A stretch of DNA of 10,107 nt from Bacteroidales bacterium UBA5206 (GCA_002412705.1 DHVO01000107.1:1-10107), one strand, 5' to 3'. Positions 1-7,390 are shown, counted from the stretch's first letter. The notes: a model not told the origin generated them from the letters alone. Numbers and translations are program-made.

Positions 1-233
1 GCACCATCGGCACCACCAACCTTAATGGTTTTGAATGGTTCCCGTTCCACCATTTTAAGTCCTGTTTTGCCTATTCCCTTAATGGTGAAGCTGCATGAAT
101 CTTCGGTGGCCTCCCAGTCCTCAATTTTATCGGCAGGTATAAAAGGGCTAAAATTCTGGAAGTTGGATAGCACTTTGTAAATATCCTCGTCGGTTCTTTT
201 AATTGCAACTATTTTACTTTCAAACGTAGTCAT
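1..233 (-). CDS. SRPBCC (START/polyketide-cyclase fold) family protein, 3' part missing
   Basis: The gene begins with ATG at 233 and runs off the left edge, so only about 77 N-terminal residues are visible (starting MTTFESKIVAIKRTDEDIYK). The early pattern of a strand, a helix with 'DEDIYKVLSNFQNF', then 'SCSFTIKGIGKTGLKMVEREPFKTIK' in alternating strand-like stretches fits the helix-grip SRPBCC fold. Small proteins of this type sit next to pyrE in Bacteroidota as far as I recall. The fold binds hydrophobic ligands in a cavity, but the ligand and role of this branch are unknown. It starts 48 nt after the pyrE stop on the same strand with no terminator visible between them, so co-transcription with pyrE is likely. 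The C-terminal helix, which would clinch the fold, lies outside the window. Confidence 0.7.
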   Translation of the reverse strand, partial: MTTFESKIVAIKRTDEDIYKVLSNFQNFSPFIPADKIEDWEATEDSCSFTIKGIGKTGLKMVEREPFKTIKVGGADG

Positions 234-281
234 TGTAAAAATTATGGAAGTTCGTGTATTACTATTTGTTTGGTTGCACTG

Positions 282-917
282 CTAGCCTATAATGCCACCC
301 CAGCTTTCGGGGTTGTTTCTCCATTGCTTAAGCGTTTCAAGGTGCTCGCTTTTAACAAAACCTTGCTCAACACCATACTCAACTAGTTCGTTGTAGTTGG
401 CAAGGGTGTCAAGGGTAACGTTTGCATCGGTAAAGCTTTCGGCAGCTTTGCTAAACCCATAGGTAAAAATGGCAACCATACCCAGCACTTGGCAATCAAT
501 TTTGCGAAGCGCTTCAACTGCAGCAAGGCTGCTCATGCCTGTTGATACCAAATCCTCAATCACTACTACTTTTTGGCCGCTCTTAATATCGCCCTCAACA
601 AGATTCTCTAGTCCATGCTTTTTGGCAGCAGAGCGGATGTAAACAAACGGAAGGTTTAGCCTATCGGCAACAAGCATTCCGTGGGCAATAGCGCCAGTGG
701 CAACACCTGCAATAACCTCGGCATTTGGGTACTTGGCCCTAATTAGCTCAGCAAATTTGTCGCAAATTAGGTTACGCACAGCTGGGTACGACAGGGTTTT
801 TCTGTTATCGCAGTAAATAGGCGATTTCCATCCCGATGCCCATGTAAAAGGGTTTGATGGATTTAATTTAATTGCATTAATTTGGAGTAGATTTTTTACA
901 ACATCATTCCTAGTCAT
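282..917 (-). CDS. pyrE: Orotate phosphoribosyltransferase
   Basis: PyrE joins orotate to PRPP to give orotidine 5'-monophosphate, the fifth step of de novo pyrimidine synthesis, in the cytoplasm. The 211-residue product matches the family length. The PRPP-binding motif of type I phosphoribosyltransferases is at residues 117-130 (VVVIEDLVSTGMSS, with the acidic pair E121-D122). The lysine-rich catalytic loop is at about 97-105 (AAKKHGLEN), and the N-terminal substrate segment SGWKSPIYCDNRK is at 28-40. The ATG at 917 is preceded by AT-rich sequence rather than a Shine-Dalgarno, as is common in Bacteroidota. That start codon overlaps the start codon of the divergent NUDIX gene within the palindrome CATG. 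I could not find a convincing promoter for pyrE; it would have to lie inside the NUDIX coding sequence. The SRPBCC gene follows 48 nt downstream. Confidence 0.96.
   Translation of the reverse strand: MTRNDVVKNLLQINAIKLNPSNPFTWASGWKSPIYCDNRKTLSYPAVRNLICDKFAELIRAKYPNAEVIAGVATGAIAHGMLVADRLNLPFVYIRSAAKKHGLENLVEGDIKSGQKVVVIEDLVSTGMSSLAAVEALRKIDCQVLGMVAIFTYGFSKAAESFTDANVTLDTLANYNELVEYGVEQGFVKSEHLETLKQWRNNPESWGGIIG
853..884 (+). promoter_or_regulatory. Candidate Bacteroidetes-type promoter for the NUDIX gene, inside pyrE
   Basis: TTTG at 853-856 is followed after 20 bp by TTAATTTG at 877-884, which matches the -7 consensus TAnnTTTG at five of six fixed positions. The spacing is the family optimum. 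It would give a leader of about 25 nt before the ATG at 916. The element lies wholly within the 5' coding part of pyrE on the opposite strand, which is where a promoter must be because the two start codons overlap. Confidence 0.4.
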
Positions 918-1539
918 GGCTATATCGCATTCAATTTATTTTAACAATAGGCGACTCGTTATTACAGACCAGCTTAGCATGGATTACTCTGTGCATAACG
1001 ATATCCTTATGTCCTACGATGGTAAGAACACGGTTCCAAAGGTACTTCAATTTTTCAAAAGCTCTTCGCAGCTTTTTAACGTTTTTGTTATTGCCTCGGA
1101 TGTTAAGGCTTGTTTAAAGGATTTTGAGCAGGCATTTACTCTAGTTGATGCTGCGGGTGGGCTGGTTCAAAACGCTAAAGGCGAGTACCTGCTTATTAGG
1201 CGGCGCGGACATTGGGATTTGCCTAAGGGAAAGGTTGAGGTGGACGAGCCGCTTGATGTTGCTGCCCTAAGGGAGGTAACGGAGGAGTGCGGAATTGAAA
1301 GCATTGCCATTACTCGGCATTTAATAGATACTTATCATACCTACTCCATAAATAGCATTATGCATTTAAAGCGCACGGTTTGGTACCTAATGCAGTTTAG
1401 TGGTAATGAGCCGTTGGTTCCACAGGCTGAGGAGGATATAACCCAGGCATTATGGTTACCCGCACAGGAAATTCCTGCGCTTATGAGCGATTCCTTTGGC
1501 TCGGTGGTTGATGTGTTTAGAGCGGCTGGCGTGGTTTAA
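916..1539 (+). CDS. NUDIX hydrolase with N-terminal extension
   Basis: The protein has 207 residues. A perfect NUDIX box G(x5)E(x7)REUxEExGU spans residues 105-127, with REVTEE at 119-124 giving the metal-binding glutamates. The surrounding fold shows 'TLVDAAGGLVQNAKGEYLLIRRRGHWDLPKGK' just before it. NUDIX enzymes hydrolyse a diphosphate linked to another group; the substrate cannot be read from the box. Residues 1-70 precede the NUDIX fold and match no domain I can name. They include a strand-rich start (IYFNNRRLVIT) that recurs, as I recall, in Bacteroidota homologues, which supports ATG 916 over the internal Met22. No Shine-Dalgarno is visible. The start codon overlaps that of pyrE on the other strand, and the TAA stop overlaps the stop of the following convergent gene, so the gene has no intergenic space on either side. 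Proximity to pyrE hints at nucleotide metabolism but proves nothing. Confidence 0.9.
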   Translation: MAISHSIYFNNRRLVITDQLSMDYSVHNDILMSYDGKNTVPKVLQFFKSSSQLFNVFVIASDVKACLKDFEQAFTLVDAAGGLVQNAKGEYLLIRRRGHWDLPKGKVEVDEPLDVAALREVTEECGIESIAITRHLIDTYHTYSINSIMHLKRTVWYLMQFSGNEPLVPQAEEDITQALWLPAQEIPALMSDSFGSVVDVFRAAGVV

Positions 1540-2951
1540 ATCTCCCCTTTCGAGCGGAGTAGGTTGAATAGCCTTACCTCAACATCCTCTCGTGGCGATG
1601 GCGCTGGCGACCAAATAAGTTTTTTGTCGGGGCCAATAAGGAAGTAGGTGGGGTAGGCTCTAACATCATAATCCTTTACCAGTTCTGGTTTGTTTCCGTA
1701 GTATAAAAAGGTCCAGTCGTAACCCGTGTTTTTTAGAAGCACCTGCATGTCGTTCTCATTGCTGTCAACACAAATGGTAACAATCTCAATGTGCTTGCTA
1801 TGCTTGTCGTACAGCTTTTTAAGCAGAACAAAATCCTGTAAACAGGTGTAGCTGGTGGTTGAGCAAAAGTTAAGGTAAACGTACTTGTCCTTAAAACTGT
1901 TTAGCGATTTGGTTTTTCCATTCTGATCCTTTAGTTCAAACTGTGTTGGAACAAAGCCTGGGAGCATTTTTGTTACTCTGGATCTAATGTTCTCTGCAAT
2001 AACTAGGTGCTCGGGTATTCTGGTGTTAAAGTAAAGCGAGTCGAGTATGGTTAGCAGCGCCGAGCGAGAGAACTCATCGTCGAAGAACTCCCCGTATAGG
2101 CTTTTAAGTATTACCAGCTCCTTTAGCGTGTCGTTGGCCAAAATGCTGTCGGTGGCAAGCGTTTGCTTAAGCGCGCTGTAGCTGCGTTGCTGCGAGATGT
2201 TGTCGAAAATTGCCTTTCCAGCCAGCGTTCGGCCAAAGTGGATAAAGTACTTGTCGTAAACCAAATTGAACAGCTCCATGTAGGCTGTGTTGTTGTACTG
2301 TATGGGCTGGTTTAAAAAGTACTCGTTGGATATGCTTTTGGCTTTTTGGTAAAGGGTTAGCTGCTTAAGCAGTCCATAGCGATACTTACGGTAGCTGCTA
2401 AAATAGCTGCTGCTATTCTCTGCAAACAGACTTTCTATGGTATTAATAATAGAGTCGATGCTAAGGTTTAGCTCCCCTTTATATGTTTTCTCAACTATGT
2501 TGTCGAAGTTTTGGTTAAAAAGTGCATCAAACTGACTAGTGGTGTAATTTAGGTCGCTCTCGTTGGCGTTGGCAATCCCAATTTGCAGGTCGGTCTCCCT
2601 AAAGTAGGGGTTTAGGCGCTGCGCTTCGGTTTTATCCTCGCGTTGGGGGAGTATTAGCTCGTAGCTTTTCCCTGGCTCGGCAAACAGGTATGCTTTGTAA
2701 ACACCCAGTGGCGAGTAAATAAACGTTGTTTCTGTAATTTTAATCTTGCAAGAAAAATCACCCTTTCGGCTAACCTTACAGCGTCCAACCTCCTCCTCGG
2801 TAAGGGTTATCAAATCGCTGTATTTGTAAAATACCAGCTCTTGCCCAGCATAGCTAGCCTCTTTCCCCTTAAGCGTAACCAATTGCCCTTTTGCTATGAA
2901 TGGTAGAAGAAGTGCTGTAATTAGAACTGCTTTTATAAGTAGATTTTTCAT
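1536..2951 (-). CDS. Secreted thioredoxin-fold (TlpA/AhpC-TSA-like) protein with degenerate active site
   Basis: The protein has 471 residues. An N-terminal hydrophobic signal sequence (about 1-22, ending near IAKGQ) has no lipobox cysteine, so periplasmic export is likely. Residues about 25-105 form a strand-rich segment like the DUF4369-type domain that precedes thioredoxin domains in Bacteroidota. A long mainly helical middle region (about 130-325) follows. The thioredoxin-like domain is at about 330-471. The position equivalent to the CxxC motif reads S367-Y-T-C370, so the first, nucleophilic cysteine is replaced by serine, while an additional cysteine sits at 363 where tryptophan is usual. 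The cis-proline motif is intact (Y433-P434-T435). A canonical disulfide reductase reaction is therefore doubtful; a C363/C370 pair or a non-redox role are alternatives. It starts 20 nt after coaD and is probably co-transcribed with it. Its TAA stop shares bases with the stop of the convergent NUDIX gene. Confidence 0.85.
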   Translation of the reverse strand: MKNLLIKAVLITALLLPFIAKGQLVTLKGKEASYAGQELVFYKYSDLITLTEEEVGRCKVSRKGDFSCKIKITETTFIYSPLGVYKAYLFAEPGKSYELILPQREDKTEAQRLNPYFRETDLQIGIANANESDLNYTTSQFDALFNQNFDNIVEKTYKGELNLSIDSIINTIESLFAENSSSYFSSYRKYRYGLLKQLTLYQKAKSISNEYFLNQPIQYNNTAYMELFNLVYDKYFIHFGRTLAGKAIFDNISQQRSYSALKQTLATDSILANDTLKELVILKSLYGEFFDDEFSRSALLTILDSLYFNTRIPEHLVIAENIRSRVTKMLPGFVPTQFELKDQNGKTKSLNSFKDKYVYLNFCSTTSYTCLQDFVLLKKLYDKHSKHIEIVTICVDSNENDMQVLLKNTGYDWTFLYYGNKPELVKDYDVRAYPTYFLIGPDKKLIWSPAPSPREDVEVRLFNLLRSKGEI

Positions 2952-2971
2952 TGCGAGCTATTTTCCAGTAA

Positions 2972-3448
2972 TTAACGGGGAAGGTAGCTATTTATGTCGA
3001 TAGCTTTTGGTAAAAATTGCGATGCATCGCCTTTGTGCAAAAGGATATCTCTTACAATGGTTGAGTTTATTGGCGTGTGCTCTGGTGCGGTAAGTAGAAA
3101 TACCGTTTCAATGGCTGGATTCATTGCCTTGTTAACCTGTCCTATGGCACGTTCAAACTCAAAGTCGGCCGATGTTCTTAGCCCCCTTAGCAGGAATTGG
3201 GCGTTTAGCGATTTGCACAGCTCAACGGTTAACCCTTCGTAGCTGATGGCTTTTACTTTGGGCTCGTGTTCAAAGGTTTTGGCAATTATAGCCAGCCTGT
3301 TTTCCAGTGTGAAAAACGATTTCTTGCTGGTGTTAACCCCAACGGCAACGTATATGGTATCGAATAGCGAGAGCGCTCTTTTAACTACGGCTTCGTGGCC
3401 TACCGTAAACGGATCGAACGATCCAGGGAATATGGCGATTTTATCCAT
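2972..3448 (-). CDS. coaD: Phosphopantetheine adenylyltransferase
   Basis: CoaD transfers AMP from ATP to 4'-phosphopantetheine, forming dephospho-CoA, the penultimate step of coenzyme A synthesis. With the start at ATG 3448 the product has 158 residues, the usual family length. The reading frame stays open upstream to 3502, but those 18 extra residues are not part of the family, whose members begin just before the PGSFDP motif. The nucleotidyltransferase signature GSFDPFTVGH is at 9-18, with T15 and H18 of the TxGH motif. RGLR at 88-91 and the ISSS-like segment INSTIVRDI at 127-135 are also present. The gene lies 138 nt beyond the lon stop, separated from it by a terminator, so it probably has its own promoter; GAAAGATA at 3465-3472 reads TATCTTTC on the coding strand and could be its -7 box. 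The thioredoxin-fold gene follows after 20 nt. Confidence 0.95.
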   Translation of the reverse strand: MDKIAIFPGSFDPFTVGHEAVVKRALSLFDTIYVAVGVNTSKKSFFTLENRLAIIAKTFEHEPKVKAISYEGLTVELCKSLNAQFLLRGLRTSADFEFERAIGQVNKAMNPAIETVFLLTAPEHTPINSTIVRDILLHKGDASQFLPKAIDINSYLPR

Positions 3449-3464
3449 GCCTGTAATTTTTGCG

Positions 3465-3472
3465 GAAAGATA
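3465..3472 (-). promoter_or_regulatory. Possible -7 element of coaD
   Basis: The coding strand reads TATCTTTC, five of six fixed positions of TAnnTTTG, 16 nt before the coaD ATG. A TTG lies 17 bp upstream (3490-3492), slightly closer than the usual 19-21 bp. The implied leader is very short. Confidence 0.25.
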
Positions 3473-3525
3473 TAGCTTTTTGTCGAACTCAATGTTGCAC
3501 AAGGAGCGCTAATAAGCTAAGGGGT

Positions 3526-3571
3526 TAAAAAGAAAGGTTAGAATGGGTTGTGTTGCCCCATTCTAACCTTT
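3526..3571 (-). terminator. Rho-independent terminator of lon
   Basis: A perfect 15-bp inverted repeat has arms at 3533-3547 and 3557-3571 (AAAGGTTAGAATGGG and its complement) around a 9-nt loop. On the minus strand it is followed by CTTTTT, giving the uridine tract expected of an intrinsic terminator. It begins about 16 nt after the lon stop codon. The plus-strand side lacks a comparable T run, so the direction is that of lon. It separates lon from coaD. Confidence 0.8.
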
Positions 3572-3586
3572 AGCAGTTTTGGTTGA

Positions 3587-6043
3587 TTAGGAGATGCTAA
3601 TTGGGTTTTTCACCTTTTCGCTTAGTAGTGCGTGGCTAATCACGTCCATTATGCTATCTACGTAGTGGAAGGTTAGCCCCTTAAGGTAAACCTCTTTTAT
3701 CTCCTTAATATCCTTCTCGTTGTCTCTGGAAATAATAATCTCCTTTATGTTAGCTCTTTTGGCTGCAAGAATCTTCTCCTTTATTCCTCCAACGGGAAGA
3801 ACCTTTCCCCTAAGGGTAATTTCGCCTGTCATGGCAATGCTTTCCCTAACCTTGCGTTGGGTAAACGCCGATGCTAGCGATGTAGCCATGGTAATGCCAG
3901 CCGATGGGCCATCCTTGGGTATTGCCCCTTCGGGAACGTGAATGTGCACGTTCCACTTCTCGTAAATATCGGGCGATATGTTTAGCATCTGGCTGTGTGC
4001 CTTAATGTATTCGTAGGCAATTACTGCCGATTCCTTCATTACATCGCCAAGGTTACCTGTAATGGTTAGGTTTCCTTTGCCACTACTTAGGCTGGTTTCA
4101 ACGTAAAGAATTTCGCCTCCAACGGCAGTCCAGGCCAATCCAGTTACCACTCCAGCCAGGTCGTTGCCCTGGTAGGTATCCTTTAAGTAACGTGGATGCC
4201 CAAGTATTTTGTGAATATCGGCCACGGTAACCTTCTCCTCAAGTTCCTCGTTAAAGGCCACTTTCTTGGCGAAGTGTCTTACCACCTTTGCAATACGCTG
4301 ATTAAGTGTGCGCACACCGCTTTCGCGGGTGTAGCCCTCCACAATCTCCTCAATAACCTTTTTGGGGAGCGATAGCTTTTTATCCTCTAGTCCGTGCTCT
4401 TTTAGCTGGTTAGGGATAAGGTGCCGGCGGGCAATCTCAACCTTCTCTTCCATTATGTAACCGCTCACGTCAATCATCTCCATTCGGTCGCGCAGCGCAG
4501 GGCTTATGGTGGCAATGTCGTTTGCTGTGGTTATAAAGAGCACTTTCGATAGGTCGTACTCAACCTCAAGGTAGTTATCGTGGAAGGCGTTGTTCTGTTC
4601 GGGGTCCAGTACCTCTAGTAGCGCCGATGCTGGATCGCCGTGAAAATCTTTGCCAACCTTATCTATCTCGTCAAGTATAAAAACAGGGTTAGACGAGCCT
4701 ACGCGCTTCAGGTTTTGGATTATTCTACCCGGCATTGCACCAATGTAGGTTTTTCTGTGTCCACGAATCTCCGATTCGTCGTGTAACCCACCTAGCGAAA
4801 TGCGCGCGTACTTTCTGTTAAGTGCCTTAGCTATAGATTTGCCAAGTGATGTTTTCCCAACGCCTGGAGGGCCGTATAGGCAAATTATTGGCGCTTTCAT
4901 ATCGCCCTTTAGCTTAATTACAGCTAGGTGCTCTAGTATGCGCTCCTTAACCTGCTCTAAGCCAAAGTGATCCTCGTCAAGTACTTTTTGGGCACGCTTT
5001 AGGTCAAAGTTGTCGGTGGTAAACTCGTTCCAGGGCAAATCAAGTAGTAGCTGAACATAGTTTAGCTGAACGGAGTACTCACCTGCCATAGGGTTCATGC
5101 GGTGCAGCTTGCCAACCTCTTTGTCAAAAACCTCGGCAACCTCTTTGCTCCACTTTTTATCCTTGGCACGCTTCTTTAGCTCTTCAATCTCTTGGTCAAT
5201 AGGACTGCCACCCAGTTCGTCTTGAATGGTCTTCATTTGCTGGTGCAGGTAGTACTCCCTTTGCTGCTGATCCATATCCATCCTCACCTTAGTTTGGATG
5301 TCGTTCTTTAGCTCAAGCAGTTGCACCTCGCGGGTAAGCGATTGTAACAACTGTATGCTACGCTCCTTAAAGTCGTTCTTTTCAAGCAGCGTTTGTTTTT
5401 CGGTTGCGGGGAGCTCGCTGTTGGAGCAAATAAAGTTTACAAGGAACTTGGTGCCATCAATGTTCTTTATGGCAAAAGCAGCCTCGGGTGGTACGTTGGG
5501 CGAAAGGTTTATAATGCGTAGCGCAATATCCTTAATTGAGCTAACAATGGCCTTGAATTCTCGGTCGTCCTCTTCGGGCATGGTGTCAACCAAAAGGCTA
5601 ACATTTGCCATAAAGAATGGGTCAACCGATGTAAACTCGTTCACCGCAAAGCGGCTTAATCCCTGTAGGATTACAGAGGTAGTGCCATCGGGCATTTCTA
5701 GTACTTTTAGTACTTGGGCAACAGTTCCAACGCGGAACAGATCTTTGTGTTCTGGCTCTTCTACGTTGGGGTCTATTTGCGAAATGGCTCCTAGTATTTT
5801 TTTCTTGCCTGTAAGGCTCTTTATTAGGTTGGTCGACTTTTCCCGTCCAATGGTTATGGGTGTAACCACCCCAGGGAAAAGAACCGCGTTTCTAAGTGCT
5901 AGTATGGGCAAATGGGTAGGCATATCTCCTTCCTTAATATCTGGCATATCCTCACTTGAAATAATTGGAATGAATTCCTGATCTTGATCCATGGAATCCT
6001 CTTGGTATAGATTTTTGAGTAAGACGTTAAACTTACGGCTCAT
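3587..6043 (-). CDS. lon: ATP-dependent Lon protease (LonA type)
   Basis: Lon is a cytoplasmic hexameric AAA+ serine protease that unfolds and degrades damaged and short-lived regulatory proteins. The 818-residue product has the LonA order. An N-terminal substrate-binding LON domain (about 43-240, opening LPILALRNAVLFPG) is followed by a coiled-coil linker (about 240-320). The AAA+ module has Walker A GPPGVGKT at 391-398 and Walker B VFILDEID at 454-461. The C-terminal protease domain has catalytic S714 in PKDGPSAG and K757 in GGIKEK; their 43-residue spacing equals that of the E. coli dyad. The start at 6043 is favoured over Met18 (5992) by AGAAAGGA six bases upstream. Residues 1-40 are an acidic extension longer than in E. 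coli Lon. A hairpin terminator follows the gene, and the leader carries inverted repeats that could be a regulatory site. No Bacteroidetes consensus promoter was found there. Confidence 0.97.
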   Translation of the reverse strand: MSRKFNVLLKNLYQEDSMDQDQEFIPIISSEDMPDIKEGDMPTHLPILALRNAVLFPGVVTPITIGREKSTNLIKSLTGKKKILGAISQIDPNVEEPEHKDLFRVGTVAQVLKVLEMPDGTTSVILQGLSRFAVNEFTSVDPFFMANVSLLVDTMPEEDDREFKAIVSSIKDIALRIINLSPNVPPEAAFAIKNIDGTKFLVNFICSNSELPATEKQTLLEKNDFKERSIQLLQSLTREVQLLELKNDIQTKVRMDMDQQQREYYLHQQMKTIQDELGGSPIDQEIEELKKRAKDKKWSKEVAEVFDKEVGKLHRMNPMAGEYSVQLNYVQLLLDLPWNEFTTDNFDLKRAQKVLDEDHFGLEQVKERILEHLAVIKLKGDMKAPIICLYGPPGVGKTSLGKSIAKALNRKYARISLGGLHDESEIRGHRKTYIGAMPGRIIQNLKRVGSSNPVFILDEIDKVGKDFHGDPASALLEVLDPEQNNAFHDNYLEVEYDLSKVLFITTANDIATISPALRDRMEMIDVSGYIMEEKVEIARRHLIPNQLKEHGLEDKKLSLPKKVIEEIVEGYTRESGVRTLNQRIAKVVRHFAKKVAFNEELEEKVTVADIHKILGHPRYLKDTYQGNDLAGVVTGLAWTAVGGEILYVETSLSSGKGNLTITGNLGDVMKESAVIAYEYIKAHSQMLNISPDIYEKWNVHIHVPEGAIPKDGPSAGITMATSLASAFTQRKVRESIAMTGEITLRGKVLPVGGIKEKILAAKRANIKEIIISRDNEKDIKEIKEVYLKGLTFHYVDSIMDVISHALLSEKVKNPISIS

Positions 6044-6049
6044 TATTTA

Positions 6050-6057
6050 TCCTTTCT
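6050..6057 (-). promoter_or_regulatory. Shine-Dalgarno of lon
   Basis: The coding strand reads AGAAAGGA with six bases before ATG 6043. It is the clearest ribosome binding site in the window and decides the lon start; most other genes here lack one. Confidence 0.7.
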
Positions 6058-6074
6058 CTATGGGTGTGATAAAA

Positions 6075-6113
6075 TGACAACATGTCACTTGTCGCACTTT
6101 TTTAATGCGCGAC
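6075..6113 (-). promoter_or_regulatory. Inverted repeats in the lon leader region, possible operator
   Basis: TGACA at 6075-6079 and TGTCA at 6083-6087 are a perfect 5-bp inverted repeat with a 3-nt spacer. Overlapping it, GACAA at 6076-6080 pairs with TTGTC at 6089-6093. GTCGC at 6091-6095 pairs with GCGAC at 6109-6113 across 13 nt. The cluster ends about 30 bp before the lon start. It could be a repressor or activator site or an mRNA structure; arms this short also occur by chance. Confidence 0.3.
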
Positions 6114-6148
6114 AGATAGTAGTCAATCGGCGTGCCAAAAAAGCGTTG

Positions 6149-7345
6149 CTAAAACTTCCTGTACTTTTGTGTCACCTCAAAAATGTGGGCTAGGATATCG
6201 ATATCTACTTGTTCTAGTTCCAAACCTCTGCGGCTCAGTACAATTTTTACGGTTTGAAGTACCTTGGGCATGGTGTAAACCTCAAATCCGTGTGCTCCGC
6301 CCCAAGCAAAGCTGGGAATGAAGTTGCGAGGGAATCCGCTGCCAAAAATGTTTGCGCTAACGCCAACCACTGTTCCTGTGTTAAACATGGTGTTGATACC
6401 GCACTTTGAGTGGTCGCCCATTATAAGTCCGCAAAACTGTAGTCCGGTATTGGCAAATCGCTCAGTTGGGTAATCCCAGAGCTTAACCGGTGCGTAGTTG
6501 TTTTTTAGGTTGGAGTTATTGGTGTCGGCTCCAAGGTTACACCATTCGCCTAGAACTGAGTTGCCAAGGAATCCATCGTGGGCTTTGTTTGAGAAGCCAA
6601 ATATTACGCTGTTGTTAACCTCGCCACCAACCTTTGAGTGTGGCCCAATTGTGGTAGGTCCATAGATTTTGGCACCCATCTTTAGGGCGGAGTGCTCGCC
6701 TAGAGAGAATGGCCCACGCACAATAGAGCCCTCCATAATCTCAGCATCCTTTGCAATGTATATAGGTCCGGTTGATGCGTTAAGTATGGCGCACTCAACA
6801 GTGGCTCCATGCTCAATGAAAACGCGCTCGGGTCTAATTACCTGGTTGGTTTTTGATATTGGCGCCGATTTTCTGCCCTTTGTAATCAGCTCAAAGTCCT
6901 TTTCAAGGGCAATGCCGTTTTTCGCGAATATATCCCAAGGTCTTTCCACCTGAAAAAGCGGCTCTTCAATTTCTATACAGCTTGTAAATAGCTGTGGCAA
7001 TATGGCCTCCAGTGCTGGGATACTTCCTGTGCGTGCGGCAATTACTGCTCCTTTGTGTGTTAGCGCTGAGTTAAGCTCAAGGTTTTTAATCTGGTTAGCT
7101 AGCTCGCTGCTAGGAATAACACCGCCGTTAATTAGTAGTATGTTACTGCCCGCGCTACCCGTGGTGAACTTTTTGCTTAGGTAATCAACGGTTAGGTATC
7201 CGCAGCTAGTCTCCATTACCTGTTCCCATTTCTCCTTAATGGTAAGAATCCCTATTCTGATATCGGCAACAGGACGGGTAAAGGTTAGTGGAAGTAGATG
7301 CTCGCGGCGTTTATCGTCAAATAAAATTATGGTAGTGTTGCTCAT
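6149..7345 (-). CDS. Bacteroidota-type GlmU-like protein (UDP-GlcNAc diphosphorylase / glucosamine-1-phosphate acetyltransferase)
   Basis: The family (alternative bacterial GlmU) is thought to make UDP-N-acetylglucosamine for peptidoglycan and surface glycans in Bacteroidota that lack classical GlmU. With the start at ATG 7345 the product has 398 residues. An in-frame TTG at 7393 would add 16 residues but overlaps a perfect -7 promoter box, so it is probably untranscribed. Residues 1 to about 165 are the nucleotidyltransferase-like part, opening with the family hallmark ILFDDKRREHLLPLTFTRP and ADIRIG. The classical GxGTRM glycine-rich loop is absent. From about 170 to 335 the sequence shows hexapeptide repeats of a left-handed beta-helix, including the segment around 241-284 (GEVNNSVIFGFSNKAHDG) that resembles acetyltransferase active-site regions. 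Both activities are inferred from the family. It lies 105 nt upstream of lon. Confidence 0.88.
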   Translation of the reverse strand: MSNTTIILFDDKRREHLLPLTFTRPVADIRIGILTIKEKWEQVMETSCGYLTVDYLSKKFTTGSAGSNILLINGGVIPSSELANQIKNLELNSALTHKGAVIAARTGSIPALEAILPQLFTSCIEIEEPLFQVERPWDIFAKNGIALEKDFELITKGRKSAPISKTNQVIRPERVFIEHGATVECAILNASTGPIYIAKDAEIMEGSIVRGPFSLGEHSALKMGAKIYGPTTIGPHSKVGGEVNNSVIFGFSNKAHDGFLGNSVLGEWCNLGADTNNSNLKNNYAPVKLWDYPTERFANTGLQFCGLIMGDHSKCGINTMFNTGTVVGVSANIFGSGFPRNFIPSFAWGGAHGFEVYTMPKVLQTVKIVLSRRGLELEQVDIDILAHIFEVTQKYRKF

Positions 7346-7390
7346 GGCTAAATATTTTTGGTTATCCCTTATGCTTGCTGTGCTAAAATG

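Noticed and set aside
3449..3502. An 18-residue N-terminal extension of CoaD
   Set aside because: Known CoaD proteins begin a few residues before PGxFDP, and this stretch overlaps the probable promoter, so the shorter start at 3448 is preferred.
2994..3512. Two plus-strand frames opposite coaD
   Set aside because: Both mirror the conserved coaD coding sequence and have no recognisable features.
3533..3571. The 15-bp inverted repeat as a mobile-element end or small RNA
   Set aside because: Its position just after the lon stop, its tight loop and the following T run on the lon strand fit an intrinsic terminator; no transposase or target duplication is nearby.
5298..5981. A 227-codon open frame on the plus strand opposite the 5' part of lon
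   Set aside because: It is rich in serine and arginine with no recognisable domain, and is fully antisense to a strongly conserved gene. This is the usual by-product of codon bias on the other strand.
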